A DNA stretch of 64,000 nucleotides, taken from the NCBI RefSeq assembly GCF_015024225.1, contig NZ_JACJGM010000008.1:119765-183764 (forward strand). Reading direction: 5' to 3'. The translations under genes were made by a program, and so were the position numbers. Below the pieces are notes generated by a model. The model was not told the origin of the DNA, searched no databases, and worked only from the letters and a program-made list of their open reading frames with translations. Below are positions 9,903 through 17,702 of this stretch, piece after piece (the stretch's first letter is position 1; the number at the start of each line of letters is the position of its first letter). This DNA comes from Nocardioides lijunqiniae. GTDB taxonomy: Bacteria > Actinomycetota > Actinomycetes > Propionibacteriales > Nocardioidaceae.

Positions 9903-12900
9903 GCGGGCTGGTCCCTCAGTCGCTGGCTGATGACCGCGGAGACCCCGTCGCCGCGCATGGTGACGCCGTAGAGCGCGTCGCCGACCTCCATCGTGCGCTT
10001 CTGGTGAGTGATCACGAGGAGCTGGGAGTTCTCGCGGAGCTCCTCGTAGATCTCCAGGAGCCGCCCGAGGTTGGTGTCGTCGAGCGCCGCCTCGACCTCG
10101 TCGAGGATGTAGAAGGGCGAGGGCCGGGCCTTGAAGAGCGCCACCAGGAACGCGACCGCGACCAGCGAGCGCTCCCCGCCGGAGAGCAGCGAGAGCCGCT
10201 TGACCTTCTTGCCCGCCGGGCGGGCCTCGACCTCGATGCCGGTGTTGAGCATGTCGCCGGGCTCGGTGAGCACCAGGCGGCCCTCGCCGCCGGGGAAGAG
10301 TCGCGCGAACGTCGAGTCGAACGCCGTGCTGACGTCGGCGTAGGCCTCGGTGAAGACCGCCTCCACGCGGGCGTCGACCTCGCGGACGATGTCGAGCAGG
10401 TCCTTGCGGGTGCGCTTGAGGTCCTCGAGCTGCTCGGTGAGGAACTTGTGGCGCTCCTCCATCGCGGAGAACTCCTCGAGCGCGAGCGGGTTCACCTTGC
10501 CGAGCGTCGTCAGCTCCCGCTCTGCGGTGCGCAGCCGCTTCTGCTGCTCCTCGCGGACGTACGGAACGGGGTCGGCGAAGGTGCCCTCCGCGTCGGGCGT
10601 CGTGGGCGGCACCAGCTGCAGCGGGCCGTAGTCGGCGGCGAGGCCGTCGGCGTCGAGGCCGAGCTCCTCGAGCGCCTTCTCCTCGATCTGCTCGATCCGC
10701 ATGCGCTGCTGGGTGCGGGCCATCTCGTCGCGGTGGACGGAGTTGACGAGCTCGTCGTGCTCCTTGGTGAGCTGACGCAGCGTGCCGCGCATCGCGAGCA
10801 GCTCCTGCTCACGCCCGCTGCGGGCCTGCTCGACCTGCTGGCGGGCGACGGTGGCCTGGTGGATGGAGACCTCGAGGCGGGACAGCACGTACGACGTCGC
10901 GATGCCCACCGCCTCCGCGGCCCGACCCTCGCGCAGCAGCCGCTCGCGACGCTCGGCCGCCTTGGCGCGGGCCTCGCGCTCGGAGCGGGCGGCGCGCAGC
11001 AGGTTGTCGGCACGGCCGTGCAGGGCGCGCGAGCGCTCCTCGTGGGTGCGCAGCGCGAGGCGGGCGTCGGTCTCGGCCTGGCGCGCGGCCTTGGCCGCCT
11101 CGCGCAGCCGCTCCCGCTCGGAGGTGTCGGGCTCCTCGTCGGGGGCGTCCTCGGCCGTCGCGAGGCGCGACTCCAGGTCGGCGAGGCCGGCCAGGTCCTG
11201 GTCGCGGGCGCTCGCGGCCTTCTCGATGGCCTGCGTCAGGCGGTCGGCCTCGCCCCGCGCCGAGCGCGCCTGCGAGCCGTACTGGCCGAGCTCCTCGGCC
11301 ACGGCGGCCAGGGTGGCGTCGGACTCGTGGAGCTTGGCGAGGGCGACGTCGGCGCGCTTCTGCGCCTCCAGCCGCTCGCTCTCGAGGCGCGAGAGGTCGA
11401 AGGTGAGCCGCTCGGCGGAGGCGATGGCCTCGCCGAGCATCGCGCCCGCCTCGTCGACGGCGGCCTGGATCTCGATCAGGCTCGGCTGGCTGGAGGAGCC
11501 GCCCGCGGCGAAGTGCGCGCCGAGGACGTCGCCCTCGCGGGTGACCGCGGTGACGTCGGGCAGGTCCGCCACCAGCGACTGGGCGGTGCCGAGGTCGTCG
11601 ACGACGGCGACCTTGAACAGCAGCCGGGTCAGGGCCGGGCGCAGCGTGTCGGGGCACTCGACCACGTCGACGGCGTACGACGCGTGGCCGGGCAGGTCGG
11701 GCCAGGGCCGGTCGTCGGTCTCGGCGAGGCCGCCCAGGAGCATGCCCGCGCGGCCCAGGTCGTCGCCCTTGAGGTGACCGATCGCGGCGACCGCGGCCCC
11801 CGCGTCGGTGACCGCCACGGCGTCGGCCGCGGAGCCGAGGGCGCTGGCCACGGCGGTCTCGTAGCCGCTGCGCACGGTGAGGAGCGCGGCGACCGAGCCC
11901 ATCAGGCCCGAGACCGACTCGGTCGCGGCCAGCAGCGCCCCGGCGCCGTCCTTGCGGTTGAGGCCCATCTCGAGCGCGTCCTTGCGGGCGGCGAGCGTGG
12001 AGCGGTCGCGGTCGGCCTGCTGGGCCTCCTCACGGGTCTTGGCGAGGCGCTCCTCGACGTCGGACAGGGCGTCGGTGGCGGCCTCGTGCTCGGCGTCGAG
12101 CCCCTCCTCCCCCGCGTCGAGCCCGGCGACCCTGGTCTCGAGCGAGGTGAAGTCGCGCTGGGCGCGGTCGGCGCGGGCAGTGGCCTCCTCGCGGGCGAGG
12201 CTGAGCCGGCCGATCTCGTCGTCGGCGGCGGCGGCGCGCGAGCGCAGCGCGTTGACCTGGCCGTGCAGGCGGGCCAGCCCCTCGCGGCGGTCGGCCGCGG
12301 CGCGGACCAGCCCCGCGACCCGGCGCTCCTCCTCGGCCGCGGCGTCCTCCGCCGTACGGCGTGCGGTCACGGCCTGCTCGAGGCCGGTGCGGGCGACCTC
12401 GACCTCCTGACCGATCTGCTGCTCCTGGGCGCGGACGCGCTGAGCCTCGGCCTCGAGCTCGTCGGGGTCGCGGCCCTGCTGGGACTCGGCGTCGGCGACG
12501 CCGGCGGCGTTGCGCACGCGCTCGGCGGCCAGTGACTGGGTGCCGCGCAGGCGCTCGCGCAGCCCGTTGAGGGCGTACTGGACGTCCTGGGCCCGCTGCA
12601 GCGCCGGCAGGTCCTCGCGCAGGGCGGCCTCGAGCCCGGCCTCGGCCCCGCGGCCCTGGGCCAGCTGGGCCTCCACCTGCTCGCGCCGCTCGACCAGGAT
12701 GGTCTCGTCGGCCATCTCCTGCTCCAGCGCGGTGCGCGCGGTGACCAGGTCGTCGGCCATCAGGCGGGCGCGGGCGTCGCGGGCGTCGGCCTGCACCCCG
12801 GCGGCGCGGCGGGCGACCTCGGCCTGGCGGCCCAACGGCTTGAGCTGGCGGCGGATCTCGCTGAGGAGGTCGTGGAGGCGGTTGAGGTTGCCGTCGGTGG

Positions 12901-13447
12901 AGTCGAGCTTGCGGAGCGCCTTCTCCTTGCGCTTGCGGTGCTTCAGGACGCCCGCGGCCTCCTCGATGAAGCCGCGCCGGTCCTCCGGCGTCGCGTGCAG
13001 GATCTGGTCGAGCTGGCCCTGGCCGACGATGACGTGCATCTCGCGGCCGATGCCGGAGTCGGACAGCAGCTCCTGGACGTCGAGCAGCCGGCAGGAGGTG
13101 CCGTTGATGGCGTAGTCGGACCCGCCGCTGCGGAACATCGTGCGGCTGATCGTCACCTCGGCGTACTCGATCGGCAGCGCGCCGTCGCTGTTGTCGATCG
13201 TCAGCAGCACCTCGGCGCGGCCCAGGGGCGGGCGTCCGGAGGTGCCGGCGAAGATGACGTCGTCCATCTTGCCGCCGCGCAGCGACTTCGCGCTGGCCTC
13301 GCCCATCACCCATGCGAGCGCGTCGACGACGTTCGACTTGCCGGAGCCGTTGGGGCCCACGATGCAGGTGATGCCCGGCTCGAGCTGGAGCGTGGTCGAG
13401 GAGGCGAAGGACTTGAACCCCTTGAGGGTCAGGCTCTTCAGGTACAA
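9899..13447 (-). CDS. smc: Chromosome segregation protein SMC
   Basis: The 1182-residue SMC ATPase organises and segregates chromosomes with ScpA/ScpB. The head has Walker A GPNGSGKSNVVDALAW near residue 32. Two long coiled-coil arms flank a hinge near residues 500-640. The C-terminal half-head has LLSGGERSLVAVAFLVALF (signature) and FYILDEVEAALDD (Walker B). Length is normal for the family. The start is TTG (TTG-TAC-CTG-AAG) with GGAG 7 nt upstream; no ATG or GTG fits better. The preceding 289 nt contain only a palindromic repeat and a small upstream gene. Confidence 0.97.
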   Translation of the reverse strand: MYLKSLTLKGFKSFASSTTLQLEPGITCIVGPNGSGKSNVVDALAWVMGEASAKSLRGGKMDDVIFAGTSGRPPLGRAEVLLTIDNSDGALPIEYAEVTISRTMFRSGGSDYAINGTSCRLLDVQELLSDSGIGREMHVIVGQGQLDQILHATPEDRRGFIEEAAGVLKHRKRKEKALRKLDSTDGNLNRLHDLLSEIRRQLKPLGRQAEVARRAAGVQADARDARARLMADDLVTARTALEQEMADETILVERREQVEAQLAQGRGAEAGLEAALREDLPALQRAQDVQYALNGLRERLRGTQSLAAERVRNAAGVADAESQQGRDPDELEAEAQRVRAQEQQIGQEVEVARTGLEQAVTARRTAEDAAAEEERRVAGLVRAAADRREGLARLHGQVNALRSRAAAADDEIGRLSLAREEATARADRAQRDFTSLETRVAGLDAGEEGLDAEHEAATDALSDVEERLAKTREEAQQADRDRSTLAARKDALEMGLNRKDGAGALLAATESVSGLMGSVAALLTVRSGYETAVASALGSAADAVAVTDAGAAVAAIGHLKGDDLGRAGMLLGGLAETDDRPWPDLPGHASYAVDVVECPDTLRPALTRLLFKVAVVDDLGTAQSLVADLPDVTAVTREGDVLGAHFAAGGSSSQPSLIEIQAAVDEAGAMLGEAIASAERLTFDLSRLESERLEAQKRADVALAKLHESDATLAAVAEELGQYGSQARSARGEADRLTQAIEKAASARDQDLAGLADLESRLATAEDAPDEEPDTSERERLREAAKAARQAETDARLALRTHEERSRALHGRADNLLRAARSEREARAKAAERRERLLREGRAAEAVGIATSYVLSRLEVSIHQATVARQQVEQARSGREQELLAMRGTLRQLTKEHDELVNSVHRDEMARTQQRMRIEQIEEKALEELGLDADGLAADYGPLQLVPPTTPDAEGTFADPVPYVREEQQKRLRTAERELTTLGKVNPLALEEFSAMEERHKFLTEQLEDLKRTRKDLLDIVREVDARVEAVFTEAYADVSTAFDSTFARLFPGGEGRLVLTEPGDMLNTGIEVEARPAGKKVKRLSLLSGGERSLVAVAFLVALFKARPSPFYILDEVEAALDDTNLGRLLEIYEELRENSQLLVITHQKRTMEVGDALYGVTMRGDGVSAVISQRLRDQPA

Positions 13448-13629
13448 CGCGAGACTCCATCAGTGGTCGGCGGGCGTCTTCGTCACTGAAACGCGGGTGC
13501 GGGGGCGCCCGCCGCGGGGGAAGCTCAGCGCGCCTCACCCTACCTGCCAGCCGCCCCCATCCGCGGAACCGCGGCTCCGTGGGGCCGGACGTGCCGGTGG
13601 GGGTGTCCCGGGGGTCACTCGCGTCACAG

Positions 13630-13717
13630 GATTCACCGGTCGACCGGCGTTTCTCACGCTTCCGGCGCGAAACTTCGCACGGGAAGCAGGAGTTTCGCCG
13701 GTCGACCGGCGAAACTC
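13630..13717. repeat. 28-bp perfect palindrome plus degraded copy
   Basis: Bases 13690-13717 form a perfect 28-bp palindrome with half-site GAGTTTCGCCGGTC. A degraded copy sharing the ACCGGTCGACCGG core lies at about 13631-13656. The palindrome is 19 nt past the stop of the 68-aa gene (minus strand), so it could end that transcript as a hairpin. The rest of the 289-nt gap up to smc shows nothing else. Confidence 0.8.
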
Positions 13718-13736
13718 ACGCGCACGACGCGCCGAC

Positions 13737-13943
13737 TCAGGCCGGCTGCATCTCCTGCAGGGTCGCGGACTCGAGGTCGAGCAGCGCGGCGGCGCGGGAC
13801 GCGACCAGCCGATCGTTCTCCTCGGCGAGGCGTCGCACGAGGTCCTCGAGCTCTCCCACGCGTGCACGCAGCCGAGCGTTCTCGGCGGCCAGGCGGGGGT
13901 CTCGCAGGTCGCTGTTCAGGTAGCCGATCAGCGCCTTGGCCAT
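13737..13943 (-). CDS. Short coiled-coil protein, unknown function
   Basis: A 68-residue frame starts at an ATG with GGAAGG 8 nt upstream. After MAKALIGYLNSDLRDPR it is a regular heptad-like helix (LAAENARLRARVGELEDLV, then LAEENDRLVA), consistent with a leucine-zipper coiled coil. I cannot assign a function. It lies 77 nt downstream of mutM on the same strand. Codon use and GC look like the neighbours, and the heptad pattern argues that it is really translated. Confidence 0.7.
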   Translation of the reverse strand: MAKALIGYLNSDLRDPRLAAENARLRARVGELEDLVRRLAEENDRLVASRAAALLDLESATLQEMQPA

Positions 13944-14020
13944 GGAAGGAGCCTTCCCGTTCGAGAGGTGGACGGCCCGATGAGGGCCGTCTTCAAGAGT
14001 CCCACCACAACCCCGCGGGG

Positions 14021-14908
14021 TCAATCTGCGAGCGGCACCACAGGCGCGACCTGGCGGCGCCGGCGCGGGGCGGGCTGGCAGGCCGGGCAGAAGTACGACG
14101 AGCGGTTCATGAAGGCGATCCGGCGGATGGGCGTGCCGCAGCGCTCGCACGGCTCCCCCTCGCGCCCGTAGGCGTGCAGTGAGCGGTCGAAGTAGCCCGA
14201 CTCGCCGTTGACGTTGACGTAGAGCGCGTCGAACGACGTTCCGCCCTGGCCGAGCGCCTCGGACATGACCACGCGGGCGTGCTCGAGCAGGCCGCGCAGC
14301 TGCGGCCCGGTGAGCCGGTCGCCGGGCCGGTCGCCGTGGAGGCGCGCTCGCCAGAGAGCCTCGTCGGCGTAGATGTTGCCCACGCCGGAGATGAGTCCCT
14401 GGTCCAGCAGCAGCCGCTTGACGCCCGCGGCGCGGCGACGGGACCGCCGTACGAACTCGTCGTCGTCGAAGGCCGGGTCGAGCGGGTCGCGGGCGATGTG
14501 GGCGATCTCGCGGGGCAGGTCGGCTCCCCCGTCGGAGACCGACAGCCCGCCGAACATCCGCTGGTCGACGAAGCGCAGCTCGCGGCCCTCGTCGGCACCG
14601 TCGAGCGCGAGGCGGACGCGGAGGTGGCGCTCGTCGGGCAGCGCGGGCGGCTGCACGAGGAGCTGGCCGCTCATGCCGAGGTGGCCGAGCAGGGCGTCGC
14701 CGTTGTCGAGCGGCAGCCAGAGGTACTTGCCGCGTCGTCGCGCGGCCTCGATGCGGCGACCCGTCAGCGCCTCGGCGAAGCCCGAGGGGCCGCGCGGGTC
14801 GCGGCGCACGGGACGCTCGTGCAGGACGTCGACCCGGGTGATGGTGGCTCCGAGGACGTGGCGCTCGAGGCCGGCGCGGACGACCTCGACCTCGGGCAGC
14901 TCGGGCAC
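14021..14908 (-). CDS. mutM: Formamidopyrimidine-DNA glycosylase MutM
   Basis: MutM removes 8-oxoguanine and formamidopyrimidines and cuts the abasic site. The 295-residue protein begins [11 protein letters not shown], giving the catalytic Pro2 and Glu3 after Met removal. A conserved Lys lies in [10 protein letters not shown]. The helix-two-turn-helix has [12 protein letters not shown], and the C-terminal zinc finger is C-x2-C...C-x2-C (CERCG, CPACQ). The GTG start lies 1 nt after the rnc stop. The rnc-mutM-smc order is classical. Confidence 0.97.
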   Translation of the reverse strand: MPELPEVEVVRAGLERHVLGATITRVDVLHERPVRRDPRGPSGFAEALTGRRIEAARRRGKYLWLPLDNGDALLGHLGMSGQLLVQPPALPDERHLRVRLALDGADEGRELRFVDQRMFGGLSVSDGGADLPREIAHIARDPLDPAFDDDEFVRRSRRRAAGVKRLLLDQGLISGVGNIYADEALWRARLHGDRPGDRLTGPQLRGLLEHARVVMSEALGQGGTSFDALYVNVNGESGYFDRSLHAYGREGEPCERCGTPIRRIAFMNRSSYFCPACQPAPRRRRQVAPVVPLAD

Positions 14909-14909
14909 G

Positions 14910-15659
14910 TCAGTCGGTGCCGACGGCGGGCTCGGCGCCGCTCGCGGCGTCGGAGACGCCGACGGTGACCGTGAGGGCGCGCATGATCTCGCCGTAGGCG
15001 GTCTCCGCGCAGGCCTGCTCGGCCTCCTTCTTGGAGCGCCCGATGCCGTTGCCGTAGATCTCCTCGCCCACGCGGACGCGGGCGGTGAAGGTCTTCATGT
15101 GGTCGGGGCCGTCGTCCTCGATGAGGTACTCCGGGACGCCCAGGGCGTGCTCGGCGGTGAGCTCCTGCAGGGAGGTCTTCCAGTCCAGGCCGGCGCCCAT
15201 GGCGGAGGCCGCCTCGATGAGCGGGTCGAAGAGGCGGTGCACGACCTCCGCGGAGGTGACGATGCCGCCGCCGCTCTGGTGGATCGCCCCGATGACCGCC
15301 TCGACGGTGTCGGAGAGGATCGACGCCTTGTTTCGCCCGCCCGTGGCCTCCTCGCCGCGACCGAGCTTGACGTACTCGCCCAGCCCGATCGTGCGGCCGA
15401 CCTCGGCGAGAGCGCGCGCGTTGACCACCGCGGCCCTCAGCTTGGCCAGCCGGCCCTCGGAGAGGTCCGGGTGGGTGACGTAGAGGGTCTCGGTGACCAC
15501 GACGCCGAGCACCGAGTCGCCCAGGAACTCCAGGCGCTCGTTGGTGGGCAGGCCACCGTTCTCGTACGCGTACGACCGGTGCGTCAGGGCGCGCTCGAGC
15601 AGCTCGGGATCCAGGATCGGGTCACCGAGCGCTGCTCGCAGCTCGCCGTAGTTGCTCAG
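14910..15659 (-). CDS. rnc: Ribonuclease III
   Basis: RNase III cleaves double-stranded RNA, including rRNA precursors. The sequence has [11 protein letters not shown], the signature [13 protein letters not shown], catalytic Glu/Asp in [13 protein letters not shown], and a C-terminal dsRNA-binding domain ([12 protein letters not shown], then [16 protein letters not shown]). The start is unusual. The only ATG/GTG/TTG upstream of the conserved core in this frame is a GTG at 15755, deep inside rpmF (80-nt overlap). The CTG at 15659 gives 249 residues and the family-typical N-terminus, 16 nt after the rpmF stop. CTG is chosen; the GTG remains possible. Confidence 0.93.
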   Translation of the reverse strand: MSNYGELRAALGDPILDPELLERALTHRSYAYENGGLPTNERLEFLGDSVLGVVVTETLYVTHPDLSEGRLAKLRAAVVNARALAEVGRTIGLGEYVKLGRGEEATGGRNKASILSDTVEAVIGAIHQSGGGIVTSAEVVHRLFDPLIEAASAMGAGLDWKTSLQELTAEHALGVPEYLIEDDGPDHMKTFTARVRVGEEIYGNGIGRSKKEAEQACAETAYGEIMRALTVTVGVSDAASGAEPAVGTD

Positions 15660-15675
15660 CGGTCTGGTCGGGTCC

Positions 15676-15861
15676 TCAGAGGACCTGACGGCGCTCGGCC
15701 TTCGCGCCGTACTGGCCGCAGGTGCCGCACGCGCGGTGGGGCAGGTGCTTGGCACCGCAGGCGGGGTTGGCGCAGGTCACCAGGGTCGGCGCGACGGCCT
15801 TCCACTGCGAGCGACGGTGGCGCGTGTTGCTGCGCGACATCTTCCGCTTCGGGACAGCCAC
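15676..15861 (-). CDS. rpmF: 50S ribosomal protein L32
   Basis: The 61-residue protein is bL32: [20 protein letters not shown], then [22 protein letters not shown], with four cysteines in a zinc-ribbon arrangement. It is a late-assembling large-subunit protein. It sits between yceD and rnc in the usual yceD-rpmF order; the DUF177 protein is normally co-transcribed with it. Retaining all four cysteines makes it the zinc-containing (C+) form. Confidence 0.98.
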   Translation of the reverse strand: MAVPKRKMSRSNTRHRRSQWKAVAPTLVTCANPACGAKHLPHRACGTCGQYGAKAERRQVL

Positions 15862-15937
15862 TGTTTTCTCCTCATACGTCGACCGGGGGCCCGGTCAGGC
15901 TCTGCCAGAACTAGGAACGGCTCAGGGTAGTCGCTGG

Positions 15938-16489
15938 TCAGTCTTCATCGTGCTTCAGCGCGGTCAGGCCCGCCCAACGCGGGTCGATCGCAGCTTCGTG
16001 CGTGTGATCGGGATCATCCTTCAGTCGCGCGCCGCACTCGACGCACAGTCCCGGACAGTCCTCCTCGCACAGCGGCTGGAACGGTAGTGCGAGCACCACC
16101 GCGTCCCGCAGCAGGGGCTCGAGGTCGAGCAGGTCGTCCTCGAGCATGCTGACCCCGTCGTCCTCCGGGTCCTCCCCGGGGGCGACCTGGTCGTCGTAGA
16201 GGAACAGCTCCTGGAACCGCACGTCGATCTCGTCGTCGATCGGCTCCAGGCACCGCACGCACTCGCCCTCGAGAGCGGCTCGCGCCTCACCCGTGACCAG
16301 GACACCCTCCATGACCGCCTCGATGCGCAGGTCAAGCTCGACCGGTGCACCTTCGGGGACATGGAGGACTTCGATGCCGAGATCTGCCGGCGCCGGTACG
16401 GATCGTGACACCTCGCGCTGGGACCCCGGGCGGCGGCCGAGCTCGCGAGTGTCGAGCACGAGCGGCGCTCTCGGGTCCAGGTTGCTCAG
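15938..16489 (-). CDS. YceD/DUF177 protein (23S rRNA accumulation type)
   Basis: This DUF177 protein is encoded ahead of rpmF, as in most bacteria, and the family is linked to 23S rRNA accumulation. It has LDTRELGRRPGSQREVSRSV near the N-terminus and paired cysteines (GECVRCLEPI, CEEDCPGLCVECG) that probably bind zinc. The usual gene-start choice would be the GTG at 16459. The upstream residues SNLDPRAPLV continue the family N-terminus and are preceded by CTG at 16489, so CTG is proposed as start (183 residues). A promoter-like pair at 16531-16560 leaves a leader of about 35 nt. The GTG alternative gives 173 residues. Confidence 0.88.
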   Translation of the reverse strand: MSNLDPRAPLVLDTRELGRRPGSQREVSRSVPAPADLGIEVLHVPEGAPVELDLRIEAVMEGVLVTGEARAALEGECVRCLEPIDDEIDVRFQELFLYDDQVAPGEDPEDDGVSMLEDDLLDLEPLLRDAVVLALPFQPLCEEDCPGLCVECGARLKDDPDHTHEAAIDPRWAGLTALKHDED

Positions 16490-16530
16490 TGGTTCACTTT
16501 CCGGTTCCGGGCACAGACAGATCAGAGAGG

Positions 16531-16560
16531 ATCGTATCCGGCCGGTCGCAAGCGGGGCAA
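16531..16560 (-). promoter_or_regulatory. Candidate promoter for yceD-rpmF-rnc-mutM
   Basis: On the minus strand TTGCCC (16555-16560) and TACGAT (16531-16536) are spaced by 18 bp, matching -35 and -10 elements. Predicted transcription start is near 16524, inside the 105-nt gap after coaD. Confidence 0.5.
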
Positions 16561-16594
16561 AACGCGCCCCGCGGGACGCCCCCGCGGCCCGCCC

Positions 16595-17092
16595 TCAGGC
16601 CTCCCCCGCCTTCCGGCGCGCGGCGAGGCGCTCGAGGAGCGCGGTGTGGACGAAGTCGGGGACGAAGGCGGAGACGTCGCCGCCGAAGGTCGCGACCTCC
16701 TTGACCAGGCTCGAGGAGACGAACGAGAACTCGGGGCTGGTCGGGAGGAACACGGTGTCGACGCCGGTCAGCGAGTCGTTCATCTGGGCCATCTGCAGCT
16801 CGTAGTCGAAGTCGCTGACGGCGCGCAGGCCCTTCACGATCGCCTGGACGTCGTGCTCGGCGCAGTAGGTCGTCAGCAGGCCGGTGAAGCCGTCGACGCG
16901 GACGTTGTCGAAGGGCGCGCAGGCGCGCTCGAGCATCGCGATCCGCTCGTCGGGCTCGAAGAGCCGGCTCTTGGACTTGTTGACGCCGATCGCGACGACG
17001 ACCTCGTCGAAGAGCCGCGAGGCGCGGCGCACGATGTCGAGGTGGCCGTGGGTGACGGGGTCGAAGGACCCCGGGCAGACGGCTCGACTCAC
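16595..17092 (-). CDS. coaD: Phosphopantetheine adenylyltransferase
   Basis: CoaD makes dephospho-CoA from 4'-phosphopantetheine and ATP, the penultimate step of CoA synthesis. The 165-residue protein has CPGSFDPVTHGHLD with the nucleotidyltransferase T/HxGH motif. It also has GVNKSKSRLF, IVKGLRAVSDFDYELQMA, and the C-terminal FVSSSLVKEVA, where Lys replaces the common Arg. It follows rsmD by 9 nt in the standard recG-rsmD-coaD order. Confidence 0.97.
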   Translation of the reverse strand: MSRAVCPGSFDPVTHGHLDIVRRASRLFDEVVVAIGVNKSKSRLFEPDERIAMLERACAPFDNVRVDGFTGLLTTYCAEHDVQAIVKGLRAVSDFDYELQMAQMNDSLTGVDTVFLPTSPEFSFVSSSLVKEVATFGGDVSAFVPDFVHTALLERLAARRKAGEA

Positions 17093-17101
17093 GGCGACTC
17101 C

Positions 17102-17695
17102 TCAGCTGTCGGGGTGGTCCGGGACCGGGTCGTCCTGGGCTGCGTGACCGTACCAAAGCACGGTCTCGCCGTAGCGCTTCGACCGGTCGCCGACGAGCCC
17201 GTCGGGCCAGGTCGGCTCCGTGCTGCGCTTGGCCCGCTCGACGACCACCAGCGCGTCGGGTGCGAGCCAGCCGTGCTCGACCAGTCCGGCCAGGTCGGCG
17301 GCGACCGCCTCGTCGCTCAGCGGGTAGGGCGGGTCGAGGAACACCACGTCGTAGGGGGCGGTCGGGGGCTGGCGCAGCGTCGCGGCGACCGAGGCGGCGC
17401 GTACGTCGGCCTGCGCGAAGCCGATGGTGCGCGCGTTGTCGCTCACCAGCGCGGCCGTACGGCGGTCCTGCTCGACGAGCGTGACCGCCTCGGCGCCGCG
17501 CGACCAGGCCTCGAGGCCGACCGCTCCGCTGCCGGCGTACAGGTCGAGGACGCGCAGGCCGTGCAGCGACCCGCACCACGACTCGACGGCGGAGAACAGC
17601 GCCTCGCGCACGCGGTCGCTCGTCGGTCGGGTGGCGTCGCCCCGGGGCGTCGCGAGCCGGCGGCCCTTGGCGCGTCCGGCGATCACTCGGGTCAT
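17102..17695 (-). CDS. rsmD: 16S rRNA (guanine966-N2)-methyltransferase RsmD
   Basis: RsmD methylates G966 of 16S rRNA. The 197-residue protein shows MTRVIAGRAKGRRL, then TRPTSDRVREALFS, the SAM-binding VLDLYAGSGAVGLEA, and the catalytic-type VVFLDPPYPL motif. It lies 7 nt after the recG stop and 9 nt ahead of coaD, so the three genes are probably one transcript. The C-terminal 20 residues are variable and acidic. Confidence 0.95.
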   Translation of the reverse strand: MTRVIAGRAKGRRLATPRGDATRPTSDRVREALFSAVESWCGSLHGLRVLDLYAGSGAVGLEAWSRGAEAVTLVEQDRRTAALVSDNARTIGFAQADVRAASVAATLRQPPTAPYDVVFLDPPYPLSDEAVAADLAGLVEHGWLAPDALVVVERAKRSTEPTWPDGLVGDRSKRYGETVLWYGHAAQDDPVPDHPDS

Positions 17696-17702
17696 GGTGG
17701 GC

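Noticed and set aside
10004..12535. 843-codon frame opposite smc
   Set aside because: The minus-strand smc is a full-length, motif-complete gene; the opposite frame has no recognisable domain and is Leu/Gly/Arg-rich as expected for an antisense shadow.
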